64,000 nt of DNA from Nipponacmea schrenckii (taxonomy: Eukaryota; Mollusca; Gastropoda; Lottiidae), in assembly GCA_030562195.1 (NCBI GenBank), contig JAUJPP010000003.1:37764602-37828601 (forward strand), read 5' to 3'. The notes under the pieces were generated by a model. The model was given only the letters and a program-made list of their open reading frames with translations. It was not told the origin of the DNA and searched no databases. Within the stretch, counting starts at the first letter, position 1. Each line of letters opens with the position of its first letter. The translations under genes were made by a program, and so were the position numbers. Positions 34,328 through 47,498 of the stretch are shown here, piece by piece.

Positions 34328-34613
34328 ATGACAAACCATACAATGGATATTCTGCTAAATGGATCAAGTAAAAATGGATCTAATTTCAGTGATTTTGACG
34401 AGGTGTCTTATCTCAATTCAATCTTGGGAGAGAAATACATAAGCAAACCGGCAGTGGTGTGCCTAACTTTAATATACGCTATAATATTTGTGACTGGTGT
34501 TTTGGGAAATGTTTTTACTTGTATTGTGATTCTAAAAAACAAATCCATGCATACAACCACCAATTATTATTTACTAAGTTTAGCTGTGTCTGATATCACT
34601 ACTTTACTTCTGG
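34328..34613 (+). CDS. Class A GPCR, neuropeptide-receptor type (neuromedin U/pyrokinin-like), first coding exon
   Basis: 95 codons plus one base, ending in the donor CTTCTGG|GTAAGT at 34613 (phase 1). Residues 1-40 are an extracellular N-terminus with four N-glycosylation sequons (Asn 3, 11, 16, 19). TM1 is about 42-69 with GN at 60-61 ([13 protein letters not shown]; Asn 1.50). Then comes the first intracellular loop, [13 protein letters not shown], and the start of TM2 with SLAVSD (Asp 89, position 2.50). The string N-x-x-M-H-T-x-T-N-Y-Y-L-x-S-L-A-x-S-D is typical of neuromedin U, pyrokinin/CAPA and related peptide receptors, which signal through G proteins at the plasma membrane. TM2 end to TM7 were not located further on, so the next intron is long or the other exons lie beyond this window. 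The class A call is firm; the ligand group is tentative. Confidence 0.85.
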
Positions 34614-37600
34614 GTAAGTTAAAACTTCTTCCTAAATCTCGAAACGAATTATTAGTCCCATTCCATAACTATGAGAAAACGTGTATATTGACCATAAACA
34701 CATAAAAATATAAGCATGATATATTATGAAATATTAAACTTCCAGAAAGGTCAATATGTCCCTCATAATAATCAGACTTCCACTACGTTATTTGAATATC
34801 TCATTTTAAACCGCATTGATGTAAGTAATGCGAATAATCATTTATCTGCCATTGACATTTTACTTTTATCCCAAAGATATAATTTCACTGATCAAAGCCA
34901 TATATCTTGTGGAATTCTGTGTTAATCAAACAAGTGAAAATGAATGTAAATTTCTAAAGTTTATTCCAAAGAAATAGTTGATCTAGCACAAACATAAGCG
35001 TTTGAAAAGGAAAATTGTGACATACCAGGTGCTTTGACTTGAAGTTCGTGTGGACAATGGTATGCCATGAAACACGTTCGTCAAAATAAAGTAGCTTTCT
35101 TAAATCATTCCGGTTACAAATGTACAAATTAAATAATGCCCAGCAATAGATCTACTTATTGAATTATTATTCAACTATAGGAAGCCTTGATTGAAAAGGT
35201 CAGATCATTGAGCCTCATTTTTTGTTGCGATCAAAGAAATGATTCGTCCTATTGACATTGAAATGACTTTCTGCAGTTCTACACTCATTGGTGATGATGA
35301 AGAACATGTATTTGTGATTCCCCGTGCCATGTTAATGTTTCTTCTTCTTCTGTCTACTTCTAAACAGAACTTGGTTCCTTTATTCTTAAGCATTCTGTAT
35401 AGTCAATTAATATCGCTCTACAATATGATCGGGACCCAGAGTAAATTAGACGCTGGCTCGTTAACCTAATTAGATCGAAACATCTCTTCTAATTTTTCAA
35501 CCCTGTTTCCTCCTGTCAGTTAGGATGAGGTCGGCCAAGTTACGAAGAAAAAACGCTTTAAATGCTGTGCTCGTTTAAGTTCCCTCGAATCGAAATAAGA
35601 GAGCTAATGTTTTTGCACAGAGACAATTCAAAACACACAATATGACGTTTTTCGTGCAGAAAAGTAAAATATAAAACTATTCATTTGACCAGACAGTATA
35701 GATTGAAAATTACCTTTGTTTACTAAACAAAACAAAACAAATCGTCACACACCCTTCCTTATCGTATGATCTTGTTATTTAATATTTATTGTTATATAAT
35801 CATAACCCTTCCTCAACTGTTTGAGTAGTGCATAGAAAGTCTCATAGACAAGCCGGGTATATATAACATACATAATAGTTGTACATCTGTAGCTTTGTAT
35901 TTAAATTAAATAAGATATTCAACTGCAAGACTTATCGTTTACGTCTCGTCAGTAAAAGGGCACTGGTACCGATTCAGTTTCATTAATTACTTTTACGTTC
36001 GGCATTTCTACGAACTACTTACGACAAAATATTCTTGAGATAAAAGCTTCTCTTTAAAAACTGAACCAATTTCGTTCATTTTAATGGGTTAAAAGACAAA
36101 TTGGACCAGCATCAAAACGGACCCCAAAAAAAGTCAATCCATCCCAACTATTCTGGCATACAAACGTATGTAAATGAATTGTCAGCCAATTAACACAAGT
36201 GATGCAATAATTTGGTATCGCCTTATAAAAAGTTCATGTTTTAATAATTCCAATCTTAATTGCGAAAATACTAATAGGTCATGGATACCATTGTCGTGAG
36301 TCAATTTGAGCCTTGATTATTTTTTAAATATTCTTCAGAGGTACTGGATATATACAAAAAGGGTGAGTCGTCAATGAGATTTTCAAACACGGATAATTGG
36401 GTATATACACACGACTATAGAAAGTCTAATATTTCTACCATAGCTGAACAATTCCGGTTGGTGAAAACAAGGTATCATAAGATCATACCCTTGGATGTAG
36501 TTGTATTGGAAGGATTTTTATCAATATTACTTGGTGTAAACCTGACATGAATTTCGCAAGGAATCACGAGAAATTGAATTGGAAGACGATCTAAAGCCTA
36601 AAATATCAATTTTGAAGGATATGCATTTTGCATTTACTTCCCCATTTGAATTTCGAGAGCATTGTAGTTTACTGATATGCCGCACACAACATTTTAAAAT
36701 AATCATACAATATGTAGAAATAGAATACCGGTATATTATATATAAATTTTAATCAGTTGTTTGGAGATCGCATAGCGTGAAACTCAAGAGAAGCAATATG
36801 TCGTTGAGTTTTTATATTTCTCTATCGCTATATAAGTTTATATTTTTAGCACTATTTATGTTAGTGTATATCACATATTACATAGGTAATCACATCGATG
36901 TGCCTCTATAAAGCAGTTGAAACGATCGGACAATGAACATACCTTTGTAAACCGCCTGTGGCACATGGGGAAATATAGGACTTTTATTGAAATAAATGGC
37001 AGACCTGACTATCTTAATGCCCCTTAGTGAATAATCATTCAAGTAGTTTAATCGACGAAATCACATATGTATGTTTAAGATAGACTATTACGAAAAAATA
37101 TAAAGCAACTTTTCCTACACCGTTTCAATTTGGCGTAGACGAAAAGAAAACAAGTTATATCATGATAAAGACGGGAGTACCTTCATCGAAACGTCGCAAG
37201 TTATTTAATAAAGTAATTATTACCCATATAATTGTATTCAGGTATATATCCTCCAATGATTAATGCCATTCAAGGAAATTGTTACGGTTTCTACGTTAGC
37301 TCCCCTGATCGGCATGAGCAAGCCACATCGAGCCTTGTCAAAGTCTGATATGACCATACGAGTTAGACTGTAAAAACGACAGAACATGACGTTTATCTCA
37401 TCTGATGAGAATTAAAGTAACCGGACAATAATTGATAGTATTTCAAAGTCTAGACAGGATCTTAAGTGTCCATTTATACCACATTTAATAAGGATATTTT
37501 TGGTGCATCGTGTGTGCTTCGTTTGCCCTTATTTCGAGTCTTACTTGATACATAACACTTAAAAAGATATTAATCTTGAGCCTAAAATACAATCAGGAAG

Positions 37601-38489
37601 AAATTGCTTTAAAGTGTTTCAGATAGCTATTTTAGAAAAACGTAAGAAATTATTTTGTGATTTAGGTTAATGGTACAAACCATTAATGCTGAAACCGATA
37701 ATGAGATAGATCTTGAAACATTCATTAGTTTGAATGAACTATGCTCAACTCATTAGCCAAGTTATTCTTTCAGTAGAGTGTCTCTCTTTTATTAAAAAAA
37801 AATATGGCTTCTGAATTAAGATCAATCTTGTACATTAATTGATGGATAGACCTCAGATATCTTATGGTACGGTTAGAATGGAACTACATAAACTTATTAG
37901 CCCATATAGTACCTTGTTTAACTCATATACTGCTATTAAATTCATACATATATTACATTGCATTTCAAAAAATCAAAACGTGAAATGAGTTTTGCATGTA
38001 CATGCATAAAGAAGTACTCTATGCATAAATAAGCGCATATTCATACATCGATCACCATACAGGTTCTTTTCGTTTATACTCTTCTTCTTTTCGAGGAAGA
38101 TTTTTTTAAACAAGTGAATCATCAACGATGACGTGCAGCTTTTGTTGAAACGTTATCTGCTATTCAAGAATTGAATAGTCAACACCTGAATGACGTTAAT
38201 ATCAGTAATGTGTGCCTTATCGTGGGTTCAATCAACTGATAGAACTAATAGTCGTCACCTCAATTTCAATGGAAATGTACTTATAAAAGCGAAATTAATA
38301 GCAGCAATTTATATACAAGATAAAATATTCCTGCTAACACCGTACAATAGTATCATTATTAAATCTAGATATCATCTTCACTGTTTGTTAATTATTAATA
38401 TGCGTTGACAACAGTAAAACGCATTCAAATTAATTTACAATGTATAATGACAAAGCCTTGGGACACAGCTTGAACGATCATATTGTGAT
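34614..38489. other. Non-coding; presumed intron of the GPCR gene
   Basis: No TM3 (E/DRY) exon was recognised on the plus strand. Open frames at 34716-34925 and 35239-35469 show no receptor motif. Confidence 0.4.
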
Positions 38490-38845
38490 GGTCACAACCA
38501 TGCCTTGTGGCAATATGGCAGGAAAAACCATTGATAAGGGAAATATGACAAGAGCAACCATGCCTTGAGGTAAGATGGTCAGGGCAACCATACTTTTGGG
38601 GCAATATGGCAAGAACAACCATTCATTAAGGCAATATGGCAAGTCCAACCATGCCTTGGGGTAAGATAGTCAGGGCAACCATACTTTGGGACAATATGGC
38701 AAGAACAGCCACTGCAGATAGTCAGAACTACCATGCATTAAGGCAATATGACAAGTGCAATATAACAAGTACAACCATACGTTAAGGCAGGGCAGCCAGA
38801 ACGCCGTACCTCTAGGCAATATGGCAAAAACAACCAGCCAACACT
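38490..38845. repeat. Minisatellite, about 30-bp unit, about 12 copies
   Basis: The unit resembles GGCAATATGGCAAGAACAAC followed by CATGCCTTG; alternate copies carry GGTAAGATGGTCAGGGCAAC, giving a two-part higher-order unit of about 60 bp. Copies become irregular after 38720. Confidence 0.88.
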
Positions 38846-41800
38846 GTTCTGTTTAAACCTTGACAAAACAGACACATCCAGAAACACTCACTATGATAAT
38901 AGTACACACTCGTAGTTTTATTTCAATTTTTTTAATTGATTCATTACTCCGGATGTTGAACCCGTTGAAAGTAACCACTATTCAGAATTTCAGAACTATC
39001 AAGTTTAGTTTTTGTATGAACCTAGGCGGTAATAATTTATTTTTAGGACAAATTTTTACCTGTAAAATTGAGAAATTACAAAGCAGCTCGTAAATAACTG
39101 CATAACCAGAGGTAAACGGAAATGTAGGATTGACTGATAGGATAGGTTACAACGTTCTGATAACCTCCGCATTATATACAGGGTTTTGTACCAGTTCTGG
39201 TGATAAATTCGCGAGGATTGGTAAGAGATTTAGTAACATTCAACCTGATAATAATGTGAATTAACTTAGCTCATCTGTAGTGATAACATGAAACGGTTAA
39301 AAGGTTTTGATCTGATAGACTACAAAATTAAGCCGTAGGATATAACTCTTTATTGGCTGATATACATGATACCAGAAACATAGTGCTAATGTATTTTAAA
39401 ATGACCTATAATAACTATTATATATTATTAGGAAACACAGAGAAGCCCTCAGTTAATGTGGTGAGAAATCCAGGCGTCATGGCTCCGAAAATTATTACAG
39501 AAATAGTCACACTAGCATTTGTATTAATAGTCAATTCGCATATGTATATGGTTAACTTTGTAAAGTACAATCTCATGATTTTTGACGCACCTACTTTTAT
39601 TGCGGTTTGGATTGTAAATCCTTCATCCCTGATTCTTTAACCAGATTTTCCTTTCTTTTGTGCAGCTCGGAAGTGCGGATGATTAAATGCAAGATATTCG
39701 AAATGCTCTTCAACAATGAAAGCAAAAAAACTCCATTGTTTCAAAAAAGACGTCCATGGAGATTTAAACTTTGCAAACAAATATTCTGATCGGCGTAAAT
39801 TCGACTCAAGACATTACACCTACCATATTCTATATAAGATAACTGCTTCACATGAGCACTGTGAATAAAATTTCAAGTAGAAAGATTGAAGACAAGAATA
39901 GCTTCGGGATTTTTTCAGAGCAATAAAAAGATTTATTTAGTTGTATAAAATTCAAAATCACATACTCAAAGGAAATTTGACAGAATACTTAAACACGTAC
40001 AGATTTGACTTAGGAAATCACAACTAATGCAAATTTAATGTGAGTAAAGATATGAAGAATATCGATATGTAATCTAGATTAATGACTTCTTCTCGTCATA
40101 CCTGTCCATATTTCGTATTATTTGGTCTTTAATAATTCTCATTCTCTGCCATTCAATAAAGCTTTATGGTTTATTGTCTGTGAAGAGTCACCACTTTACA
40201 TTGATTTCTCACATTAAGTATACCTGCCGATGGTCTTACTTCATAAGATATTTCAAGCCCATTCAGTATATTTGATTTAGCAGTAAAAGCCTTTCTTTTT
40301 GTTCCTCGATAATAATCACTATGTTGCTACTACTTATAATAGATAGAATATGATCGGATATGATCTTACTTTTCTTATTATTACATATCTCATTGTAGTA
40401 GGGTATGGGGGTATAGGGTGTTTTGTGACCAGTCGGTAAAACGCGAACTCGTCAGGTAAAACTGAGTAAAATCTAGAGAGTGATAACTATGTGTCGGTTA
40501 TCATGTAATCAGTAAACTATTTATCTACTTTAACTTTGACAGCTATTTAATTTTTACCCTCTGAAGGGGCTTCACAACCCTCTCCACCCAGACAGAATGA
40601 TCACACTATGGCGTCCTGTGTTATTTATTACATATGTGGCTGGTACTTACGAATGATAGATTATAGGCGTAAAATAAACGTGACGGGGCAATAGAAATTT
40701 AGAATTAACCTCTAACTGTTTCCCAACTGTTAGATATTTACAGACATTTAAAAATAGTTTTTTTCAGAATAAACTTTATCAATTTGATTTTTCAAAAAGT
40801 TCATGAGAGACGCCTTAACAGAGATGCCGTATTTAGAATTCAACCATCGACTGTCTGGCAGTTAGTGTTGTCCTTTATTTTTGTATCGCCCAATTTTTAA
40901 CAGAACATACCAAAAATGTCTATCCTGTGTTAGTGATTATGAAAGATAGATCTTAGATAGATAGATAATGATCTTAGCTCACGATTACCAGCAATCTGAA
41001 AACGTGCCAAAAACGTTTTAATTATCGTAACGTTTTTGCAAATATTATTATTTCCACATACAGTTATTCACTATATCGACTACAACTGCACCTGTGAATG
41101 TCAGTAACACCTGCTGATGGTTTTATTCATAAGGCATTTTAAAACTCATTCATTATATTTGCTGAAGTACCAAAAACTTTTCTCGGTCGCCTATATTGGT
41201 TATTGGGATTGTGTCTACTCATAATGATAGATTATGATTGTATCATATGATTACTGATAATCTTAATTTATGTACATTAACGTGTTATAAACATTACGAC
41301 TATCGTAAATCTTAATTCAATACTAACGTTCTCAAGTGCATATATTGACAATATTTGCTCATATTAATGTTAATAACATTAACAATAGTCAAGTTATGTT
41401 CAATTCTACGAGAATCGATTTTGATTCCACTACATTTTGTCACCGAAATTTGTCTCTTATCAATCATAGAGACAAATATTAAGACGAGCTTATACCTTTC
41501 GGAATTGATCAAAACTGGGTTTCTGAAATAACCCTTAAGTACTGAACAAAAACTCATGTATTCTCTTAGATTAACAGTATGGAGTCCCTCAATATCTCCC
41601 AGGTCATAGTTTTCCGGTAGTGCCATGTTGGAGCACTGGTACGACTTCCTCAATTACTTAGATTAAGTAGTATATGATTTACTAAAGTTCATTTGACAAA
41701 CTCGTTTCATGGCTTCCTTTCCATTATGTAGGCTAATCTAGACTGTTGTACGATTTCTTTCAGATCCAATTAATTATTATTAAAACGGACGACAATGGAT

Positions 41801-43742
41801 GAGAAAATGTTATACTTAGTAGTCTTGGCGACTCAGAACACCAGGAGATATCTCTACAGTTTTTAAGATGTTTATGAGCTCTCACGACAGTATCCTCACA
41901 GATTTCCTGTTAATATATCTGTTCGCTCGTACATTTCAAAGTCATTGAGTGATGCGTTAATAAGAAATACATTATATAATATATATTATTATATATGTTT
42001 TATTTCTCAAGACAGTGTCCCCTCATACAGATTAAAGTATATCCGTTTGATCTGAAACTCTGAACTGATACGTTAATAGGAAATGTATGTGTTGTTTTGA
42101 ACATTACAAGCCTTTCTGACAGATTGTCATTCAAAACAATACATCTGACATGGGTCGAAAAAAAACAAAACATTTCTAATGCTTGAATTGATGATAAACG
42201 TAGTTCTGAAAGGTGACTAATTGATCAAGGGATTCAATACATAACAGTAATACATCTTCTTTGATTAGAGAGCGTTCCTGATTCTAAATTTTTAATTAAA
42301 ATACCTTTCAGTGAGCCTTTTAATTGCATTTTCTACTTTCTATTAGTGTCTAATGGTGTTTTAATCTAATTAAAGTGAGGACAATATTTTTTTTGCTTTA
42401 GTAGAAAGTTGGTTACTGTAAGTTTAAACGTTTGCATGTTGAATGAAATTAAACAGAAGACTGGTTTTGATTTATTTTTTAATAACAAAGTATTTCTAAG
42501 CTTTTTTTTAATCCGTTCTTCAACAACATTTAATCTTTCAGTGGTATTGGAATCTTCATTTTAATTGCTTTAATTGCTCTCTCTGAGGAGACTTCAGTCA
42601 ATTTACTCGAAAACAGGCTGTCTCCCAAACAATTACTTATTTCTGTGGGACAAATAAAACCCCTAGTCTTTATGGAGTATTCATAGAGGAATCGCGAGTC
42701 AGAAGCTTGCTCGCTAAGTGGGATAAAGATCCCTAAAGAGGTCGAGATAGTGTTGTCTGATAATATCTCTATATATGACTGTATATATTGGATTTAATTC
42801 TGTCGGAGGCACTTAAGAGATTGTTTACTTACGACAAAAAATCATAGAAGGTTGGTTCGATTAAATCCAAAGACAAGCTAGGAAATTAAGAAATGATTAT
42901 ATGGGATACGTAGCGTGACCTGTCTTTCATTTATCCATCCATGATCTGAGACATAAGTATGGGTATTGAAACTTTACTTCACTTAAAAATAGGTAACGTG
43001 ACTATTGAATTCTTAATAGATGTCAGATCAAAATGAGTGTACAAATACCCGTAAAGAACGATCTCAAAGCAGTAAGATAACCGTTGAATGACTAATGTGT
43101 TGCACACAATACTGTATCTACTTGAAACCAAGATAAACAGGAATAAAAAAGATGACGGACGAAGAAAGATACAGTATTTATCTGTCTGAATTCAATGAAT
43201 TTTTTTACAAAGTTTTAAACAGGATAACACAGAGAAATCTATACAGACGTTACAGATTGTTACCATAGATAATAAAACAGGATTAATTGAGGAAAATTCA
43301 CACAGTTAAAGCTCATTTTTAATAGACGAGGAGTTTGATTCTACTTTCTTAAGACAGAGATATAGAGGTAAATAGTGTTACGCTCATAGAAACGGAACAC
43401 GCTTAAGGAAGTATGACGCGTCTCCAATCCTTATTACAGACTGTTCTTGGCTGCGAATATGTTCAAAAACCCAAATACTCATATGTATCCAGTATTATGT
43501 CTCTAACTAAAAACAATGTAAATGATTTAAAAAATCAACCGTAACAACTTGCATTCAACTGTCATACACGATGCCGAGTTTCCCTACCAAATTATATTCT
43601 TAAAGATCGCAGAAAGGCAAACGGCAAATCTGGGAATTCTCTGGAAAGAAAGTATGGCTATTAAGGGTGATTTATTATCGGAATTGATAGATACTTTTAC
43701 TTTGCCCAACAAAAAATAAGAGCATATCCCATGTTTTTATAA
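38846..43742. other. Non-coding with diverged duplications
   Basis: No gene recognised. A block at about 40180-40390 (ACCTGCCGATGGTCTTACTT...ATATTTG...ATAATAGATAGA) recurs, diverged, at about 41090-41270 (ACCTGCTGATGGTTTTATTC). A second, tandem duplication of about 120 bp occupies 41875-42110 (GATGCGTTAATAAGAAATAC against GATACGTTAATAGGAAATGT). The open frame at 39353-39640 has no known domain. Confidence 0.45.
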
Positions 43743-45760
43743 ATGAAACCTTTAACAACTGTGAGCGAACCTGAAAACATAGATTTGAAGGGAAAGTTAG
43801 TCAAGTGTGAACGCGAGTTAATTAATCTCCGCTGTGAGTTTCGGAATAACTTACTTGAATTCAGAAAGTATATAAACGATCTAAAGGCGCAAAATCGCGA
43901 TTTGACGTCAGTTGTTGAACATTTCCAATACAAATTTGACGATATAATTCAGATTTATCTGGATTAAAAGATACCATGATTACATGATGTACTGATGATT
44001 TACAATTTGTAACTGACGTAGATAATCTGAAAGCTGAAAACACAAAGCTTCAGTAACAAGTCCATGATTATGAATTGGCTTACAGACATCAGCTCACGAA
44101 TAAGTAGCCTATGTAGGATTGAAAAAAAAATGACAACAATCGTGGGTGCAATTGAAATTAATAACATACATGAAACATAAATACCATTTTAGACAAAACT
44201 TCCCCATAATTCTGGTCTAGAGTCACATGCTGATGCAGTTAAAGCATATCCGATAGAACAATAATAAGTACTAACCGCAAACCCACTTTATCTTCGAATC
44301 ACCTTAGCGAACCTTCTGATCATCCCATATTTCGTAGCAAGCAATCATCTTATGTGGCTAGGTTCTATATTGGACGCATTTCAAAAGACTAATCAAAGCC
44401 GGATTTCGAGAATTTCTTTCACAATTAAAATTGAATGACATTTATTCGGTAATATAAAAATCCAAATAAACGACACTCTGCCGCACAAGTCAATGTATTA
44501 GGTGAATACAGCGACATCATGAAATCTTTAGTATGGTCCGAAGGAATCATAATCAAGCTATGGCTCTCATGGAAAAAATTCACTAGAAGTTACTGGTGAT
44601 AACGTAAGTGATGCTAACCCTATATTGAATGGTTCAAATGCTACCCTCTTTGAAACTGTTTTCTAACTAGAATAACCCTGCTTTTGATAATTCGTTTTAT
44701 CTAAAAGTGACATGAAAGTAAAGTGCCTTCGAAACCCACTTCGTGACGTACAACCCCCACAACATTCATTTCCTTCAACTCACGAGGTAGCGGAGCTGTG
44801 TCATGGTCTGAAGAATAACAAATGTGGTGATATAAACAACGTTACATACGAACATCTAAAATTTGGTGGCAGAACTTTACATACACACTTAGCAAACCTG
44901 TCCAATGCTGTTCTTCACATTAGTTGAATACTGGATGATTGGAAACACAGTTTCATTGTCCCCATTTTTAAAGGGGCACAATCTTGATTTTTAGGGGTCG
45001 TTTTGGGCCTTTGTTACATTTAACCAGTCCTCAGAAATACTCAAGCTCTAAGAAAATCGCAAAATACCTTGAAATATACCTCAAAAATTTCACTTTTTAT
45101 TTTTTTCCGTGCTGTACGCGGCTGGTCTTCAGTCAGTCTGAAAATTGTGTGTCCTGTTGACAAAATCTACAATTGTTATTACATGTACTTTCTTTTTGTT
45201 TTATCAGTGTGGGCCTGCACAGTTTTCTATTTATAACTCTTTGATTTTCCAATATGGCGGGACGTTCATAATATCTTAAGACATTATGATTTTCAAACAC
45301 GGATAAATACGTATACCCATGGATTTGAAGGCTCAAATTTCAAAGGTAAGCTCTGTAGACTATTTCTGATAAGCTAAACAAAAGATTTCATGTGTTTGAG
45401 GCTGTCGGATGATTGTCCGAAACAAATCAAGACTGTGCTAAAAGATGCAACGATCCCAACTCGTACCGAGGAATTTCAATTACACCAATCATCGGAAAGC
45501 TGTTTGGGAAGTTCAAACTCAGTTCCCAAACCCTCTTCAAGTTTCGCACCAAAAAGAACTATCATCTGCTCATGCCTCATTTATAGTCCAAGGATCTATC
45601 AGTCACTTTATAGAACGCTCTGGCGTCTTATGCGTCGCCTTTCTCAAAAGCACCAAAGCTTTTGACACTGTTTGTCACAACGGACTGTTTCTTAAGCTTC
45701 AAGAGTGGTGGTACCCTCCATGTCAAGCTGCGTCGGATTTTGGACAGCTGCTGAACCTTC
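43743..45760 (+). pseudogene. Decayed LINE: coiled-coil segment and interrupted reverse transcriptase
   Basis: The RT part is clear. 44712-44927 encodes ...VAELCHGLKNNKCGDINNVTYEHLKFGG, the RT N-terminal motif; after a stop, DDWKHSFIVPIFKG follows (44937-44980). Then about 450 bp of unrelated sequence (about 44985-45435) intervene before the text resumes with DPNSYRGISITPIIGKLFGKF (about 45450-45515) and, in another frame, VAFLKSTKAFDTVCHNGLFLKL (45633-45700), which holds the AFDTV catalytic-aspartate motif A. The YADD motif C is missing. Upstream, 43743-43967 encodes a coiled-coil-like piece (KLVKCERELINLRCEFRNNL) and 44100-44700 is decayed; they may be the 5' part of the same element. Frameshifts and stops throughout make it inactive. 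It is a different lineage from the LINE at 10.7-15.3 kb. Confidence 0.8.
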
Positions 45761-47062
45761 AACCTACCTGTCTACCTCGCCAACTTGTGGCTCCTGCATG
45801 ATGCGAACACTTTTCTTGACACAAGTGTTTTCTCCCTGGAAATACCCCCCCCCCCTGCAAAATACTTTAAAATATTGAAGCTGAAAGCAGTCACAATCTG
45901 CTATTTAGAGCTAAAAGAGATGACAATTTGTCTTCAATTGAGAACTTTTAAGATCTTTAAATGGCATTTAGCAACTGTGGGTACAATATATAGACACATC
46001 TTTATTGAACAACAATTACTGGATAAAGTTTATGCAACGTAGTTGAAGTGGAAGTTAACTTTGAAAACACCAACATTCTGACATTCAATAAGCATATTAA
46101 TAAATCCACATCAGAACTAACCAGCCAGACGAATGTGTAAGATTATCATATGCATATAATAAACTTATCAAACTGTAATTATTAATGTGTATAAATTTAT
46201 TCATAATTGGTAATTAAAACACTATCCTATGAATAGTTATCTTTAAACAATGTATTCTCTATTAATAAAACAGGCTGATATTAACAACAGTTGCTTATTT
46301 TATCTTTAAACAACTCCCCCTCCCTTTAATTAATTCTTTTTTTCATTATCCCTGAATTAAGTCAGAATTTAATGTCATTTTAAGTATCTGGTAATTATTA
46401 TTGTTGTAACTGCATCTTTACTGACCGCCCCCTTACAAATGCGGTCGACCCCCCCCCCCTTGGCTAGAGTATTAGATGTCTTAACAATACTGTTCAGCCT
46501 TAAACCACTAGATTGTATGCTAAATGAGGATTTATCCCGCACCAATCCTGCATCATAAATTTCTAAACGTTTTAAATTATCGCCAATACAAAATAGTCAA
46601 TATTTTCTGTGATATTCTATCTTTATACCAATTCATTGTTTATGCAATTACTTTACTTGTGGATTATCTGTATAATCTTCATAATTGGACGAAATAAAGT
46701 TATATTATATTATTCTGCTTATGAATTATATTGTTAATATGACATATCGAAATTACGTTTTATAATGATTATCTGAAATGATATCTTGATATTTCTCCCA
46801 TTACAGTACTGTTAAAGGTGTCTCGGTTTTGGATAAAGGTACATGGATATACATTAAATACGGCAGCAGCCGGCAGGTTTACTTAATCTTAATTTAATTT
46901 CGCACCTGAATAACAATTTTCATTAAGTTTACACCTGAATAACATCTGTGATTGTATAAATTTATGTAAAAAGTGGTAATTAGTGCAAAGTCTAAATGTA
47001 GTCTTTAATGATCATTTTTATATTGCACGCTTTAAACCGTAAATACTTCTTAGATACTGTTG
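45761..47062. other. Non-coding, poly-C runs
   Basis: Contains C runs at 45847-45857 and 46449-46459. No exon recognised. Confidence 0.4.
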
Positions 47063-47070
47063 GTGTCAAA

Positions 47071-47490
47071 TAGTGCTAGGCATTGCCAATTATATCACGA
47101 TATAAAATACGCATGGCGATACAAGGCTCATGATACGATACATGGAGTAATAGATAAAAAGTAAAACCTGCAACCTTTCTGCAAGGTTTCAATTTTTTAT
47201 AATTTTAACACTTATATTTTGTGGCAACAAAATGTTATTAATATTAGTTTTCTGAGGTATTATACTAATAAAATGTTAATTGAAAAATAATTATGCCTGC
47301 CTGTCAGCTCAATTAAATGTCAAAGGAATTTATGATGCAATAAGATTGCATTCACCGACTAGTAAATAAAATACCCACTTTTTTTTATGAAATGCCATGT
47401 ATCGTCAAGTATCGATACACAACCTCGCGATACGATACATGTATTGTGGCTTGTCGAATCGCGAAACAACGATATGTCGTACCAGCACTC
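47071..47490. mobile_element. hAT-like MITE with 8-bp target duplication
   Basis: 420 bp flanked by the direct repeat GTGTCAAA (47063-47070 and 47491-47498). The left end is TAGTGCTAGGC and the right end GTACCAGCACTC, whose reverse complement is GAGTGCTGGTAC, so the terminal inverted repeat is (T/G)AGTGCT(A/G)G. Subterminal regions are rich in CGATAC and GTATCG words in opposing orientation. No ORF. An 8-bp duplication is the hallmark of hAT transposons. Confidence 0.82.
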
Positions 47491-47498
47491 GTGTCAAA

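Noticed and set aside
35205..35469. Second exon of the GPCR
   Set aside because: The open frames on both strands lack TM3 features (Cys 3.25, E/DRY) and have no acceptor in the required phase.
38490..38845. CRISPR-like array
   Set aside because: Repeats are contiguous and degenerate without unique spacers, in a eukaryotic genome; it is a minisatellite.
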